This document shows positions 45,971 through 57,300 of a stretch of 64,000 nucleotides of DNA, one piece after another. Position 1 is the stretch's first letter, and every line of letters starts with the position of its first letter. This stretch comes from Trametopsis cervina (Eukaryota > Basidiomycota > Agaricomycetes > Polyporales > Irpicaceae): positions 85,123-149,122 of the forward strand of contig MU278371.1 of assembly GCA_022385755.1 (NCBI GenBank), read 5' to 3'. Below the pieces are notes generated by a model. It had not been told where the DNA came from. It made no database searches and saw only the letters and a list, made by a program, of their open reading frames with translations. The translations under genes were made by a program, and so were the position numbers.

Positions 45971-47425
45971 TCAGCTACGGGAAACACTGGCTTTAGAGAA
46001 CTGGCTAACCTTCTCGATGCTGGCCTCAAGTTCTGGAACGGCTGCATCAACAAGCTTCTTCTCGTAGTCTGTGAGCTTTCCGAGAGACTTGATGGATTTG
46101 ACACCATCCGACTATCAAGTGTACGTCAGTAAGAGTGTATGTTGCACGATAAAAAGGAGACATACGCTAAGTTCAACGGGGGCAGAGAAGAAAGCGAGGT
46201 CCTTCCCGATCTCTTTCTTCAGTGCCTCGCCACCCGAAGGGTCGGCGGAGAGATGGACGAAGGTCGGAACGACGATACCACTCTCACCGTTGACGGCCTT
46301 GATGATAGCATTGGCAAACTCTGCACCAGCGTATGCCATGGAAAGCGTAGCGGAGCCCGCACCGTCCTTAGCCTTCACGACCTCGTCACCGCCGTATTGG
46401 ATGCGATTTGTGAGCTTCTCAAGGTCATCCTGGGCAATGCTTGACGGCAGAGGGACAGAGGATTGCGAAAGCAGGGGGACGATCTACCACATCTCTCATA
46501 AGTGACGTGCAATACGACAGAGGCGATTGCGTACCGTAACACCGCTGTGGCCACCCACGACCGGGACGGTAATCGATGGGGCTTTACTGAGATCGCCAAT
46601 GATCTCCGCAACGAACGTTGATGCGCGAACAACATCGAGCGTGGTAACACCGAAGATTCTGAGATAGCCAATACAAATGTTGGTATTTGGACTGTGATAA
46701 GCTGTAACGCCTACCTTTTCGGGTTGAAGACGTTGTTCTGCTTGAAAACCTCCGCTACGATGGGAACAGTAGAGTTGACAGGGTTGGAGATGACAAGGAC
46801 GAAAGCGTCGGGGGCATTCTGTGCGATTCCGGTTGCGAGATCCCGTACAATACCCGCATTAATCTAAAAACTTTGAGATCCACCAATCTGACAGACAATG
46901 TGCAGTACAACAGACCTTAAATAGATCATCCCTGAAGTTGGTTGTATCTGGCGTCAAGGTGGGAGGCTGCTAAAGTGCGTAAAGGCTCACCTAGTCATCT
47001 ACCACAAACATCAGACTATCTTAATCGCGAACTGAAGGGAATATGGGACTCACTCCAGGTTTTCTGGGTATACCTGCGGGAATGACGACTACTTTCGCCC
47101 CCGTTAAGACCTTCTTCAACCCGTCATCAGGAGGGAGATATCCGACAACTTTAGCAGGGGTCGCGATGTGAGATAGATCTGCCGCGACTCCTGGAGTGTT
47201 GACGATATCGTATAACCCCAGCTACAAGCTTGGCTGTCAACATCGTGATGGTCCATTCTTTCTTAACTACTCGCCTCAGTTACGGCGGGGTTCGCCTTCA
47301 GCAAGAGAGCCAGGGGCTGACCGATACCGCCTGTGCGACGATCGATAATCAGTATGCGTGCAGTCAAGCCGGACTGAAGCGGTCACAAGCTTACCTGAAG
47401 CACCTAGGACGACTACTTTGACCAT
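45971..47425 (-). CDS. MDH: NAD-dependent malate dehydrogenase
   Basis: Interconverts malate and oxaloacetate in the TCA cycle or malate shuttles. Exon 1 is ten codons, [10 protein letters not shown], split from [15 protein letters not shown] by an intron inside the Rossmann GxxGxxG loop. Further motifs are GLYDI (NAD-ribose Asp), [29 protein letters not shown] with substrate-binding Arg residues, [23 protein letters not shown], and the catalytic His in [16 protein letters not shown]. About 335 aa, the usual length for the mitochondrial/glyoxysomal type. No transit peptide is encoded before MVKV, and the C-terminus is KASVSRS rather than a PTS1. The start therefore points to a cytosolic form, unless an unseen upstream exon supplies a presequence. 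Confidence 0.93.
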
Positions 47426-47636
47426 CTTTACAGAAGAGAGAGCGATACTTGGAAGTAAGAGGTTGAGTAGATGGTGTGCGAGACTGGGTTTACTTCATAC
47501 TTCTAGTTATCCCCAGACTAATCGGATCATCATCGGGCCGTCCCGCACGGTTGACCAAGTTGAACGGACAGCCACTGTAACCTGTTTGACTTACGTTTCA
47601 AGTATTCAAATCATCTAGTACCACCATCCATACAAT

Positions 47637-47927
47637 ATGGTTACCAGCGGTGAGACTGTGGCAATTGAGCCTGACCATTGCATTGCGGGTGAGAAATGGG
47701 AAAGTTGTTAATAAAACCTACATTTACTTCTGCACATCTAGGAACCAGGACGGACTCAAGACGACGGGAAATTACTTGTTCGTGAACTGCTGTCTGACGT
47801 TTACCTAGATCCCGAATGGTACCCTATTTTCGCCGGGCGAGGATCCACTGTATTAGAATATGTCTCATTTCAGAGCCGAGAGCCCACCTGTTGCATAGAA
47901 GTACCACGGGGGTGGATGGCCCCGTGA
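47637..47927 (+). CDS. Possible small protein of 76 aa
   Basis: Two exons, 47637-47688 and 47749-47927, separated by a 60-nt intron (GTGAGA to ACCAG). Using the nearer TAG at 47741 as acceptor instead breaks the frame. The product starts MVTSGETVAIEPDHCIAG and continues LLVRELLSDVYLDPEWYPIF, ending VPRGWMAP. The acidic, helix-prone composition looks protein-like. I recognise no domain. It is divergent from malate dehydrogenase (212 bp apart) and converges on eIF2 gamma. Confidence 0.35.
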
Positions 47928-48065
47928 AATTAGAGGCTGTTAGAGTACAAGCAGTCGTCGAGAGCTGCAAACGAAGACGAATGAGACTGAATGCATTGAT
48001 ACAAGCCTCTAAAGCTACAGGTTATGTGTCATAATATTTGAACATGAGTAAGAGCAAGGGAATCA

Positions 48066-49858
48066 TTAATCGATGTCCACGAGGACTCCTCGCTGGATCG
48101 ACCCCCAGCCTGTGAAGAATGTAAGTGGACATAAAGCGTAGAGAGCGATTGTGATACTCACCGACTAATCGCCAATGAGTCTCTATGCGGCGTGACAGGG
48201 CGACCTTCTCGCCGACTGTCGTGCAGGCAGGTGTAGCCAGCTGGATTTTCGCGAGATCTGCTTTTGTGCTAATGACTCGTCCACCAATGGAGGTACTTCC
48301 GATGTTAATGAGAAGCAACTCTCCTTTCGCCAGTTTCGAGACTTTAGTTTGTTTCTTATCCTCCATCTTGACACCAAGGAGACGACGAAGTAAGAACAAG
48401 CTAATTTCGATCTCTATGGTGCACAGTGAGGAGCGAATACAAGAGCGTAACACAACGGGCTTACCGGAGTATACATCGGGGAGTTTTCCAACGGCACCCA
48501 ACACCTGACCAACAAGACGATCCGCACGACAGAGCGTGGGGTCAATGCGTGTCCCGACACCAATGAGGCCACCAGGTACGGCAAATTGCAGTTGGTTGCT
48601 CTCCGCATGCAGTGACACAATTCTGCTGAAGATCGGTTGGCACTTGTGTTTTCCTTGCGCGTCCTTGCTCACGATACCGGGGCGGATTTCAATCTCCTGC
48701 CCAAGACGGAGAGTACCAGTCAAGATGGAACCACCGGCTACACCACCCTTGAGTTCGTCTACTTCGGCACCAGGTTTGTTGACGTCGAATGAACGAATGA
48801 CGATGAGCTTGGGGTCGGAGGTGAAGTCGCGTACAGGGATTGGGATGCGCTTAACAATGTACTCATTCACAGCGTCAATGTTGTACTTGAGCTGAGCAGA
48901 GATAGGAACAATCGGCGAAGACTCGGCGACGGTCCCTAGACAGAGTTAACATGATAGACCCAGTATAGAGTATCCACTCCGTACCTTTCACGAACGCAGA
49001 TATGCTCTTTTGATGCTCAAGCGCCTGCGCTTCCTTGATCAAGTCCACCTTGTTCTGCAGGATGATAATGTTCTCCAACTTCATGATCTCAACCGCCGCC
49101 AAGTGCTCCGACGTTTGGGGTTGAGGGCAAGTCTCGTTTCCGGCGATGAGGAGTAGCGCAGCATCCATGACTGCGGCACCGTTCAACATAGTAGCCATCA
49201 AGATGTCGTGACCGGGGCAGTCGACGAACGAGACATGGCGGACTAATTTCATGCGGCCCCCACAGCCTGGACGTTCGCAAGGCGGGTTGTCCTCCTTGTC
49301 GGATCGGTATGAGCGATAGCAACCCGGTCGTGGGCATGCCTCGTTTTCACATTTGTAGATCTTTGCCGCATAAGAAGAAGGCCTAAAAGTATAGAAATAC
49401 GGCGCACCTTGGCGTTCGCATAGCCAAGCTTGATTGTAATATTCCTAACCAGCTCGTTCTTGAACCGAACAGTCGTCACTCCAGATATAGCCTTCACCAC
49501 CGTCGACTTCCCGTGCGCGACATGTCCAATGGTTCCTTTCGTTCAGTCAGTCGTGTTGCAGTAATCTATACCTACAATTGGTCTTACCTAAGTTTATTGT
49601 AGCCTATTCGAGCACACGCAGTAAGTATACACATTTCGCAAAACCTCAGGACATAATTCACCCTACCTGTTTTGAGATAACTTCAGGCGATAGTGGAGTC
49701 AGGGTAGATGGATCGATGTCGACTTTGGGGATAGTCTCGACAACATCTTCATCTTCTGACTCTGAATCAGAGCCGTCGTGTGTTTTCTGACGTGTCTCGT
49801 CGCCGGGCATGGTTGTGTAGGAGTGAGTTGAGCCTTGCTTCAATAATCCGAGATCCAT
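48066..49858 (-). CDS. GCD11: Translation initiation factor eIF2 subunit gamma
   Basis: GTP-binding core of eIF2, which delivers Met-tRNAi to the 40S subunit. After an acidic Ser-rich N-terminus ([20 protein letters not shown]) the G domain has G1 GHVAHGKST, zinc ribbon [13 protein letters not shown] with [11 protein letters not shown]3 DCPGHD, G4 NKVD and G5 [10 protein letters not shown]. The beta-barrel domains follow, with [21 protein letters not shown] and [13 protein letters not shown]. The end is [19 protein letters not shown], which requires removal of an intron near 48160-48110. Exons are short. One between the acidic tail and the P-loop, 49588-49603, is just 16 nt and codes ATINL. 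Start 49858 ([11 protein letters not shown]) is chosen as the first ATG, and 49808 (MPGDET) is an alternative. About 520 aa, normal size. Confidence 0.95.
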
Positions 49859-50913
49859 ATTTCATGTCACAGTCACGCGTGATCATTGTGACTCGCGACT
49901 TTAGCGCATGGCAAGCGGTTTTGAGGATGGTACTTTGCCAGCCCTCAGTTGCAATTTGCCTTTGTGCTGAAGTTTATGAACCACCGAATGCCAAAATAGC
50001 GGTGGCTAATATGCTCTTTTCAACCCTAGCTGTTTATCCCCCAGGATGAACGTAGAGGTTATATTTCTCACGAGGACATCAAAGCGAAGATATGTCGATT
50101 ATATTCGAGCACCTTCCTCGTAACACCACGCTTGTGAATGCTTTCCTAAGTGTAGTAAGGTGCCAGTGAGTATGAACTAGAGTATGTGACACTTGTAGAG
50201 GCTGCCGATCGTGCTTGGATCTGCAAAGAGGTATCAACTGTCGCCAGATCGAAAAACAAATATCGGGTCGTCGGCATCACATGGTTACTACCCTGAGATA
50301 TGTAGGAGGGCTTTCTCCTACACATCGTCGAGGCCCTGTCGCATCTACAGTACCAGCGATTCTGTGAGGTCGGATTCATGAGAACATGGATCCGGATCAA
50401 AACGTACCAGTGCGAGTTGGAGCATCAAAGCGGACTGGTACCACAAAAGGAAATCGTTCAAGATGTCAGATTGAGCGCTCAATCGCTGCTGTGCTACTGT
50501 CTTTCCACTGATTATCGAGGAAACATATGTGCTCTCGCTGGCATGCGGGTTTAATCCAATTTATGGCCAGAATGAGATAGGGAAGGCAACATGAAAATCG
50601 CCGCATGTACGTCAGTCCGCTTTAGAATCAACGCCCACTCGTTTCAACGCCCTCTCCGGTTTGGATTAAGACTTCGAAATTAGCGGCGAAGGTGCTGTAA
50701 TCGTACATACGTCATGTTTTACTGCAGCACCTTTGCTACATATATCCTTAGATTCAGCGCATAGTCCGAGCAAACGACGAAAGGCTACGTCGTGACGTCA
50801 CGAGACTTTACTCCACCGTTCCATATATGACGGTTGTAATCATGCAACTTCTTTGCTCTATTCACCACGCTTAGCAAACAAATACTCTTGACACGTCTCA
50901 ATTGCACTTCAGA
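49859..50913. other. Divergent 1.05-kb promoter region
   Basis: Lies between eIF2 gamma (-) and the small gene at 50914 (+). No gene is supported on either strand. It contains a perfect CRE-type palindrome (50790-50803) near the + gene. Confidence 0.45.
50790..50803. promoter_or_regulatory. CRE/ATF-type bZIP site
   Basis: A perfect 14-bp palindrome, TCGTGACGTCACGA, with the 8-bp CRE core TGACGTCA at 50793-50800. This is the known site of ATF/CREB-class bZIP factors (stress regulators in fungi). It lies 111 bp before the ATG at 50914. Occupancy is inferred, not shown. Confidence 0.5.
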
Positions 50914-51496
50914 ATGTCACTTGGTGGAGGTGAACTCTTGGCGACATTGTGTTGGAATACAATGCTAACTATCTTCTTCCTCTAGCCGATGCGAAGTTTC
51001 CCGACCAGACTTCAAATGCGATTCCTCCTTCTCCAACGCGCGAAAACCCGGGACAGGTATGTGGCTATTCTACAGCTCAACTATATAGATGTTCTATGAT
51101 CTGATTGTTTCACCAGGTGTATCCCAAGTCTGACCCGCAAGGTATGCTGCAACATATCACTCTTTAGACCCATTCATAATCCTTCCCCTACTCTGAGAAG
51201 CCGCGCCTTCTGAGTCTGTACCCGGTACTGGTGGTGAACAGCAGCCACAATCGGTTGTGGGTAACCCGTTCTCTCTCCACGGTTCCTTTAGCAAGCTCGA
51301 CAGTGCTTTGAACGAAATCATCTCTGCGCTGGAAGGCGAAGAGTCCAGTGTCGGCTCATCTGCCAACGAGAATGTTCTCATATCAAAATTCAAGTCGTGG
51401 AGGGAGGAGCTTAAGGCCTTGAGAGGCGGGGCACAGGGATTTGGTGGGAGTGAGGCCCCCGGAACACCTCAAGAGGGAGGACTTTTCACCGATTGA
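50914..51496 (+). CDS. Small unrecognised protein, 136 aa
   Basis: Four exons at 50914-50929 (16 nt), 50986-51056, 51117-51141 (25 nt) and 51198-51496, all GT-AG and in frame. The product starts MSLGGADAKFPDQTS, has a Pro/Gln/Ser-rich middle (NAIPPSPTRENPGQ) and then a more ordered C-terminal half with SFSKLDSALNEIISALEGEE and LISKFKSWREELKALRGG, two probable amphipathic helices. It ends GGLFTD. No domain recognised. Clean consensus splicing across two tiny exons supports a real gene. Confidence 0.6.
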
Positions 51497-51790
51497 ACAG
51501 AATAGTGATTTGCATTCGAATTGTACATCCATGAGCCATCAGTAGATTATCTACAACTCCTCGTGTGTATCCACAAGCTTGAGCTCCGGTGGTAAATATA
51601 TCCTGAGACATACATAATAGTGCATATGGCAAGCAAGCAACATTGCTGAATCACCCATCGAGGGATACAGCCAGGAGTCCTGAATGTGTCTAGCCCATAT
51701 AGCACAGGTCATGGCCTGAGAGGCTATGCGGCCAGCCCGGCAATTTAAGGTTGACGGTAAATATTCCGAAGCCGGGGAAGCGATAGGTTT

Positions 51791-52886
51791 TCATCGCATG
51801 CTGCCGGAGCGTCGGTGTCCCGCTTTCGAGGTGCAGAAAATCCCAAAACGGCGGCGAGACGGCGCAACCAGCCTTGGTAGATGAGAAGATTCAGCCTCGA
51901 CATCCTCGGGGGGTGCGTCTGTGGCAGCCGCGGACGGCTCATTATGCTGCCTGGTCTCTGGTGCTCTGCCAAAAACATTCCCACCGACTTGAACTGGCTG
52001 CTGTATCCGGTGTATGCGCCGTTTACTGGATCTTGACATAAGGACGTCCGGAGCTACAGTATTTAAACACTATTAATCCCACGTGTGCAGAATGCATGAA
52101 ATAAATTACAATACTTACGCAGCATCTTCCCTTCGGTGTCTGAGCTCGCGTAGCCACGGGAAACGGTATTTACTGCGGTATATCCACTGCGTGATGTCGA
52201 AGGAAGAGAAACAGGGGAGGGTGGAGGAGAGACCAGCCCCACGCTTTTCGAGTAGTAGGACGGATGCGCCGCTGTATCTTCGGTAGAGGCTATCCGGAGA
52301 TTGGACGATAATGGAAGCAGAAGGCGATCAATACGGCCTGAGCACCAACACAAAGCATTGATCAGTACATCAATACGTACACAGAAGTCGGCAGGTCACA
52401 CGCATTCAAAAAACTTTCTTACCTCGCAGTTCATGTTCAGAGTTGTCCATAAAACGACGTTGCTGCTTCAACGTACGGAGCAAGTCGAAAAAACGGCACT
52501 TGTGTTGAGACAGCGCGGGAGGACATGCAGCGAAGTGATACAAGCGTAAACCGCATCGTAGGAGGGTTTGACGAGATATCTGTGTGCATTATCATTTCAA
52601 TGAGTATGGTGGGAAATATTTTCATGCGTTCCACCAATGTTACCTCAATCAAAGCTACGATCTGTTTCGAAAAAAAGGCATCAGAATTTATGGAGCGCTG
52701 GAGGGTGCAGCTAAGACATAAACCAACCTTGCGTGTGTGACGACGAAGCTCTCGTGGTTGGAGCTGCTCGAAGCGCAGGACCAGTTCATGTGCTGCGGAG
52801 ACATAATGTTGGAGAAATGACAAGCGACGAGCAAGGTCCATCGCGGTCAGTCTGAAATTTGCCGAGAGATGAGCAGCATCAGCCAT
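51791..52886 (-). CDS. Unrecognised protein with helical N-terminus and Ser-rich tail
   Basis: Read as MADAAHLSANFRLTAMDLA... in exon 1 (52886-52728). Exon 2 (52498-52423) codes CRFFDLLRTLKQQRRFMDNS. Exon 3 (about 52336-52121) is Ser/Tyr-rich, with LVSPPPSPVSLPSTSRSGY. A last exon begins PDVLMSRSSKRRIH. All introns are GT-AG. The first 75 residues are strongly helical with Leu and Arg, and the rest looks disordered. An upstream in-frame ATG at 52970 would add 28 hydrophobic/Ser residues that could act as a targeting segment. The last exon is open in two frames, so the C-terminus is uncertain. About 210 aa. No family recognised. Confidence 0.5.
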
Positions 52887-54301
52887 AGTAGTAGGGAGAC
52901 GGGAGGCTAATATTGAGGCGGAGGAGCTGAGAACACAGGAAAGTGGAAAGGACGAAGAGTGTTGCTTCATTGAGGCAAACGTGTCTAAATAGACGGCGGG
53001 AGTTCAAGGGCGCGGCAGGCCCCGAAGGCCACAGATACAACCACCCATCCGGCCTTACGGAACATATATAAACGGGGCCCCTTCCTAGCACGACTCATCA
53101 AGGAAACTCTCTCTGACGATAGCCTCTTCCATTCCGCTCATGCTTAGGTTTCCACGAGGCTCAGACTTTTGGGGGCAGGACTTGGTTGGGTCTGGCCTGT
53201 AAAGGGAACGGCGCAGAATATGCTCGCTGGCCTCATTCTGCCAAACTCGTCCGGCTGTTGACTCGCAGAAACCTGCCGATCTCATCTCATGATGGAGCTC
53301 TGAGTTGAATCGGAGTGCAATTTTGGCGGCCGTATATGGAAAAGCAGGTTCACCGCTGGCGCCCGTTGTCAGCCCCACACACTGATATCACCAACCCGTC
53401 CTTTACCGTCTGACACGACAGAAATGCGACGGATACAAGAAAGGCCAGACATAATTCTCGAGCTGCGGGCTGCTGCCTACGGCAACGCAGGACTTCATTG
53501 TCGCCCGAGTCTCAGTGATTCCCGAGATGCTCCTATAAACGGATGCTGTCCTGTTACTCGTCCACATATCAGGTTCGTAGCAACACCATCCTCGCAGCTG
53601 TGCCAAACACAGCCTGTAAATAAATTTGTGACCTGTAATTGGAAACCCTATACCATGCACAAAGCTCGTGTACATCTTAGGGGCTAATGTTGCAAGGCCA
53701 TATCATGAATAACATCTCGCCTTCAACCTTTTCGAGGAAGTGATTTCTATCCCCCTGGGCATCCGATCATGAAAATGCACCGCCCTGTTGCCATGTCGGA
53801 CCTGTGGTAACCGGGGGCATAATCTAACCCCAGTCGCTGTTCTGAGGCCTCAAGTCATGCGGCAGTAACAATCATAATCAGACATCAAAACAGTCGAACA
53901 GTCACTCTATTTGCAGTATAACGCCAGCAGAGATGGATGCAAATCAAACTACTTCTCGTGACGAACGAAGAAGCTTGCCATTCGGAGTATACCAGGCTGT
54001 TCGTCGCCACGGTCCGGTAGATATGTTGTACGCATGTCGTCAGACATCTTAAACACGCCCTTCGTTCCGCATTCGTAGCCCGACGCATGCACAGCATTGC
54101 ACGCCCTCGGAAGTTCACGGAGGTTACGTATAGCATAATAAACGCAGTACATATTAATTTCATTCACTAAAACCCTTTCCAAGTACAATCTATAAGTTTC
54201 AGGTGATCGCAAACAGTATATACGACAACAAGCATGGTACAAACCTCCAGGGGCCCAGATTAACGGTGCATATGTCGTTATTGTGAAAAGAAGAGGTAAC
54301 A
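52887..54301. other. 1.4-kb spacer with an orphan TATA box
   Basis: Between the unknown gene (start 52886, -) and the RasGEF stop (54302, -). Short ATG frames exist on both strands at 53403-53687 but they overlap each other and are not protein-like. A perfect TATA box in + orientation lies at 53065-53072, with no coding gene after it. Confidence 0.4.
53065..53072 (+). promoter_or_regulatory. Canonical TATA box without an obvious + gene
   Basis: TATATAAA followed by a GC-rich stretch and then CTCTCTCTGACG near 53107, the layout of a fungal core promoter. In + orientation the first ATGs downstream (53139, 53219) open only tiny frames. On the - strand the element could serve the gene at 52886/52970, about 100-180 bp away. 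Confidence 0.35.
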
Positions 54302-57300
54302 TCACGTATCCCAATTAGAATATAGAGCAAGAACGCGATGAAGCGTGTCTGGTTCGAGTCCTCGTAGTTTGAAGCATTTCTGGAACAGTTTCTTATCCGG
54401 GGTATATTCCACCTTCGCAGCAAGGTGTTGGCCGGCAACAAAAGACTTGACTACACCGGCTATGAGACGCTGCTTGTGAACATTGATAAGCGGCTCCAAT
54501 TGTACAGATGGCGGCAGCGGGGCAAGATACGAAAACACTTCAGGATGCGCAGGTTGATGAAAGGTGTTCGTCTCTGGGTCCACGCCGACCGGCTCGTGAG
54601 GTGCCGTGGGATCAATCAAATCAGGAAGAGAATTATAGCGGTAAAGTTGTGACAAATAGACTCCTAAATGAGCCATGAGTGACTATAACGGATATATACA
54701 TGACAAAAACATACCAAAGAAAGGCACGCAGGACGGCGTCGCGGGCGCCTTACCCTCAGACGCGGCACGTCCTCTAGACGTTGACGACTGACTGGCGGCT
54801 CCTGCTTGGGAAGACTCGGGTGAACCGACAATTCGTGTCTTCGCCTCAGCCAAAGCGTCTACCGTATTACGGATATGTTTGAAGTCTTCCTGGTTGGTAC
54901 TCCATTCGTGGAGATCCCGGAGCATCCGACTCTCCCATATACCTGGTTTCTTCGCCTGAGTCTGTTTCAGTGCCTTTTGAACCCATACACTGTCCAGGCC
55001 GGCGAGGACAGCTATTAGGAGATGGTAGTTCTTCAACGTATATGCTTTCTATGGAGAAGTCAGATCCAGTGACTTCCGCTGGGATTTATGTGCCACTTAC
55101 CCAAGCGATGCGAATAAATTTACTATATATCATGAGACGTTCGGAGGGATGGGTAAGCATAATCTCAGACACTACAAAGTTCACGGTGAGGTTGAAACGG
55201 CTGCGTATCACGGTAAGAGCGGGGGTGATAATATGGTTTTCGACCTTCATGATGTGTCGTTCGCGAACATACTGCGCCCAGTCCATGATTTCGAAATTGT
55301 CCGTAGAGTTCATCCAGTCCTGCGACACTAGCTCCTCAAACTTCAGGCTAAGGAACAGGTCACGGTCGATGACTGAAAAATGCTGGACAATAACTTCGGA
55401 CTTGTACGCGAGGATGAACGAGCGATGCTTCTTCCAGCTCTTCTCCGGCTTCACGAACGCGCTCGTTTCTTGAGGACCAGGCCGGCCTATCAAGGAGCTA
55501 GTTCCGTCAACAGACATACGGCCGAGCGTCGCTGTTGAGGGCGGTCCTGGCTCAGGATTTAGCCCGTGGCTAGGGGCGGCATCCTTCGTGATCCCCTCCT
55601 CAGCAGCACTGACAATGTCTAGACCAGGAGGCTTTGCGGGTCCCATGGTCCGATTGGGAGAATCAGCACCACTGGGAGACACTGCTGAGCTGAGGGAGGT
55701 TCGAGAGCTCGGTTGAGACCCAAACACTTGACTGGTGCTGCTACGACTGCCTGTGATCTCCCTCCCGTTATTGCGGAGGCTGCTCTGTACTTCGCCATAG
55801 TCTTCTTCGTCTGAGGAATACCTTTCAGTAGCAGGGGTCGAATGACCGTTCTCAGGTCGCGGTTTGTTGATAGACTTCACCCAAGCATCAACCTTCGTTT
55901 GCTTGCGGCGCTGATTTTCCTGATTGATTTGACCTTCCAATCGCCGCAGCGCAGCTTCAACATCTCCAGACTCTTCTTCGTCCGTTAACGAGTCAATAAG
56001 AGCATCGACCTGCCATCCGTGGATTGGACCTGCTGCCTCAGGTCCTCCAGACATAGAAGATGCAACCGAGGACCCTGCCGATAAGACAGAATCGCGCGCT
56101 GGGTTGGTGTGGATGCCCATCGAAGACACGCTGTCAGTGGAGCGGCGGACCAGTTCGAAATCGCGACGGTTCGGTAACCGGCGAGGCATCTTCCTCAGCC
56201 CAGAGGGAGGAGTCGGGGCATGCAGATCCTCAGATGATAGATCGGAAAGCTGTAAATCGTCGATCGAGACTACATCCACTTGCCAAGGAGATTCAATGGC
56301 CGAAGAAGTATCAGAGAAGGAGTGTCTGAATTGAACGGATTCCGTAGGCACAGATGAAACGGCAGACACCGGCCGCGGCTGCTCCGTAGGGACTATCTGA
56401 CCACCCTCCTCAGTGCTGGTGCCCTCGTCCGAGATCTCAGTGAGCGGCTCCAGGGACTGTCGCCCCGGCGAGTCTGCATTTGTAGATGAGGAAGCTGTAC
56501 TTGGGACCAGACCAAGCGGAGGTGGGGCTGATAGAGCAGCCATGAAAGAGCTACCAGTCGGTGCTTTCTTGCCAAGTTGACTCTCAATCATCTTGAGATA
56601 GGTCTCCACACCTCCGCGAACTGTGAGGAGGTCGCCTGTCTCGCTTGCTTCGAGATCAAAGGGTGAAGCATCAACACATGCTGCACCCAAACCTAGAGGA
56701 GGTCGGATAGGGGCACCACGAGTGTTCATCGCCCTGTAGTTGAGAACGCGTTTCCACCGACCCAAACGACCAATGGCATTGACGACAGCTCTGGAGAGAG
56801 CGCTGTGAGACACAGGTAGAGGGAACGGAGGTTGCTGATTGTCTGTTTGCGTAGTAGCGGTATTCTGCTTCCCCATTTGCAAGAATGCAAGATGTAACGG
56901 CTGTCGCATCATCGCGAGATCAACGGCAGTTGCGAGGTTACCATTGACAGTGCCAGCGTTCAGCTTCAGTGCAGAATCCAAACCGACAGTCTGTGCACCG
57001 TCGAAATCTAGGTCGATGTCGGCATCATCGGTGCCTTTGCCAACAGCCTTTCTCAAGTTCTCGGCAAAGTCGCCCTGTGAGAAGTCCACGGACACGGTAG
57101 CAGGGACCGCGACCTTCTCGACTGACTGCTTTCTAACATTATGACCCTGCGTATGCGCCTCCTTGCAATCCAGAGCAACCTTCCGCAACTTCTGCACAAT
57201 ATTCTAGCATCAAACGATAATCAGTCAGTCCGTTCACCGTCAAGATAGGTTTCAACTAACCGCCGCATCCTTATGCCGTGTCAAGATGGGATCATGACGA

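Noticed and set aside
54351..54360. GGTTCGAGTC resembles a tRNA B box
   Set aside because: It lies inside the RasGEF coding sequence (the GLEPDT segment on the - strand), and no tRNA fold surrounds it.
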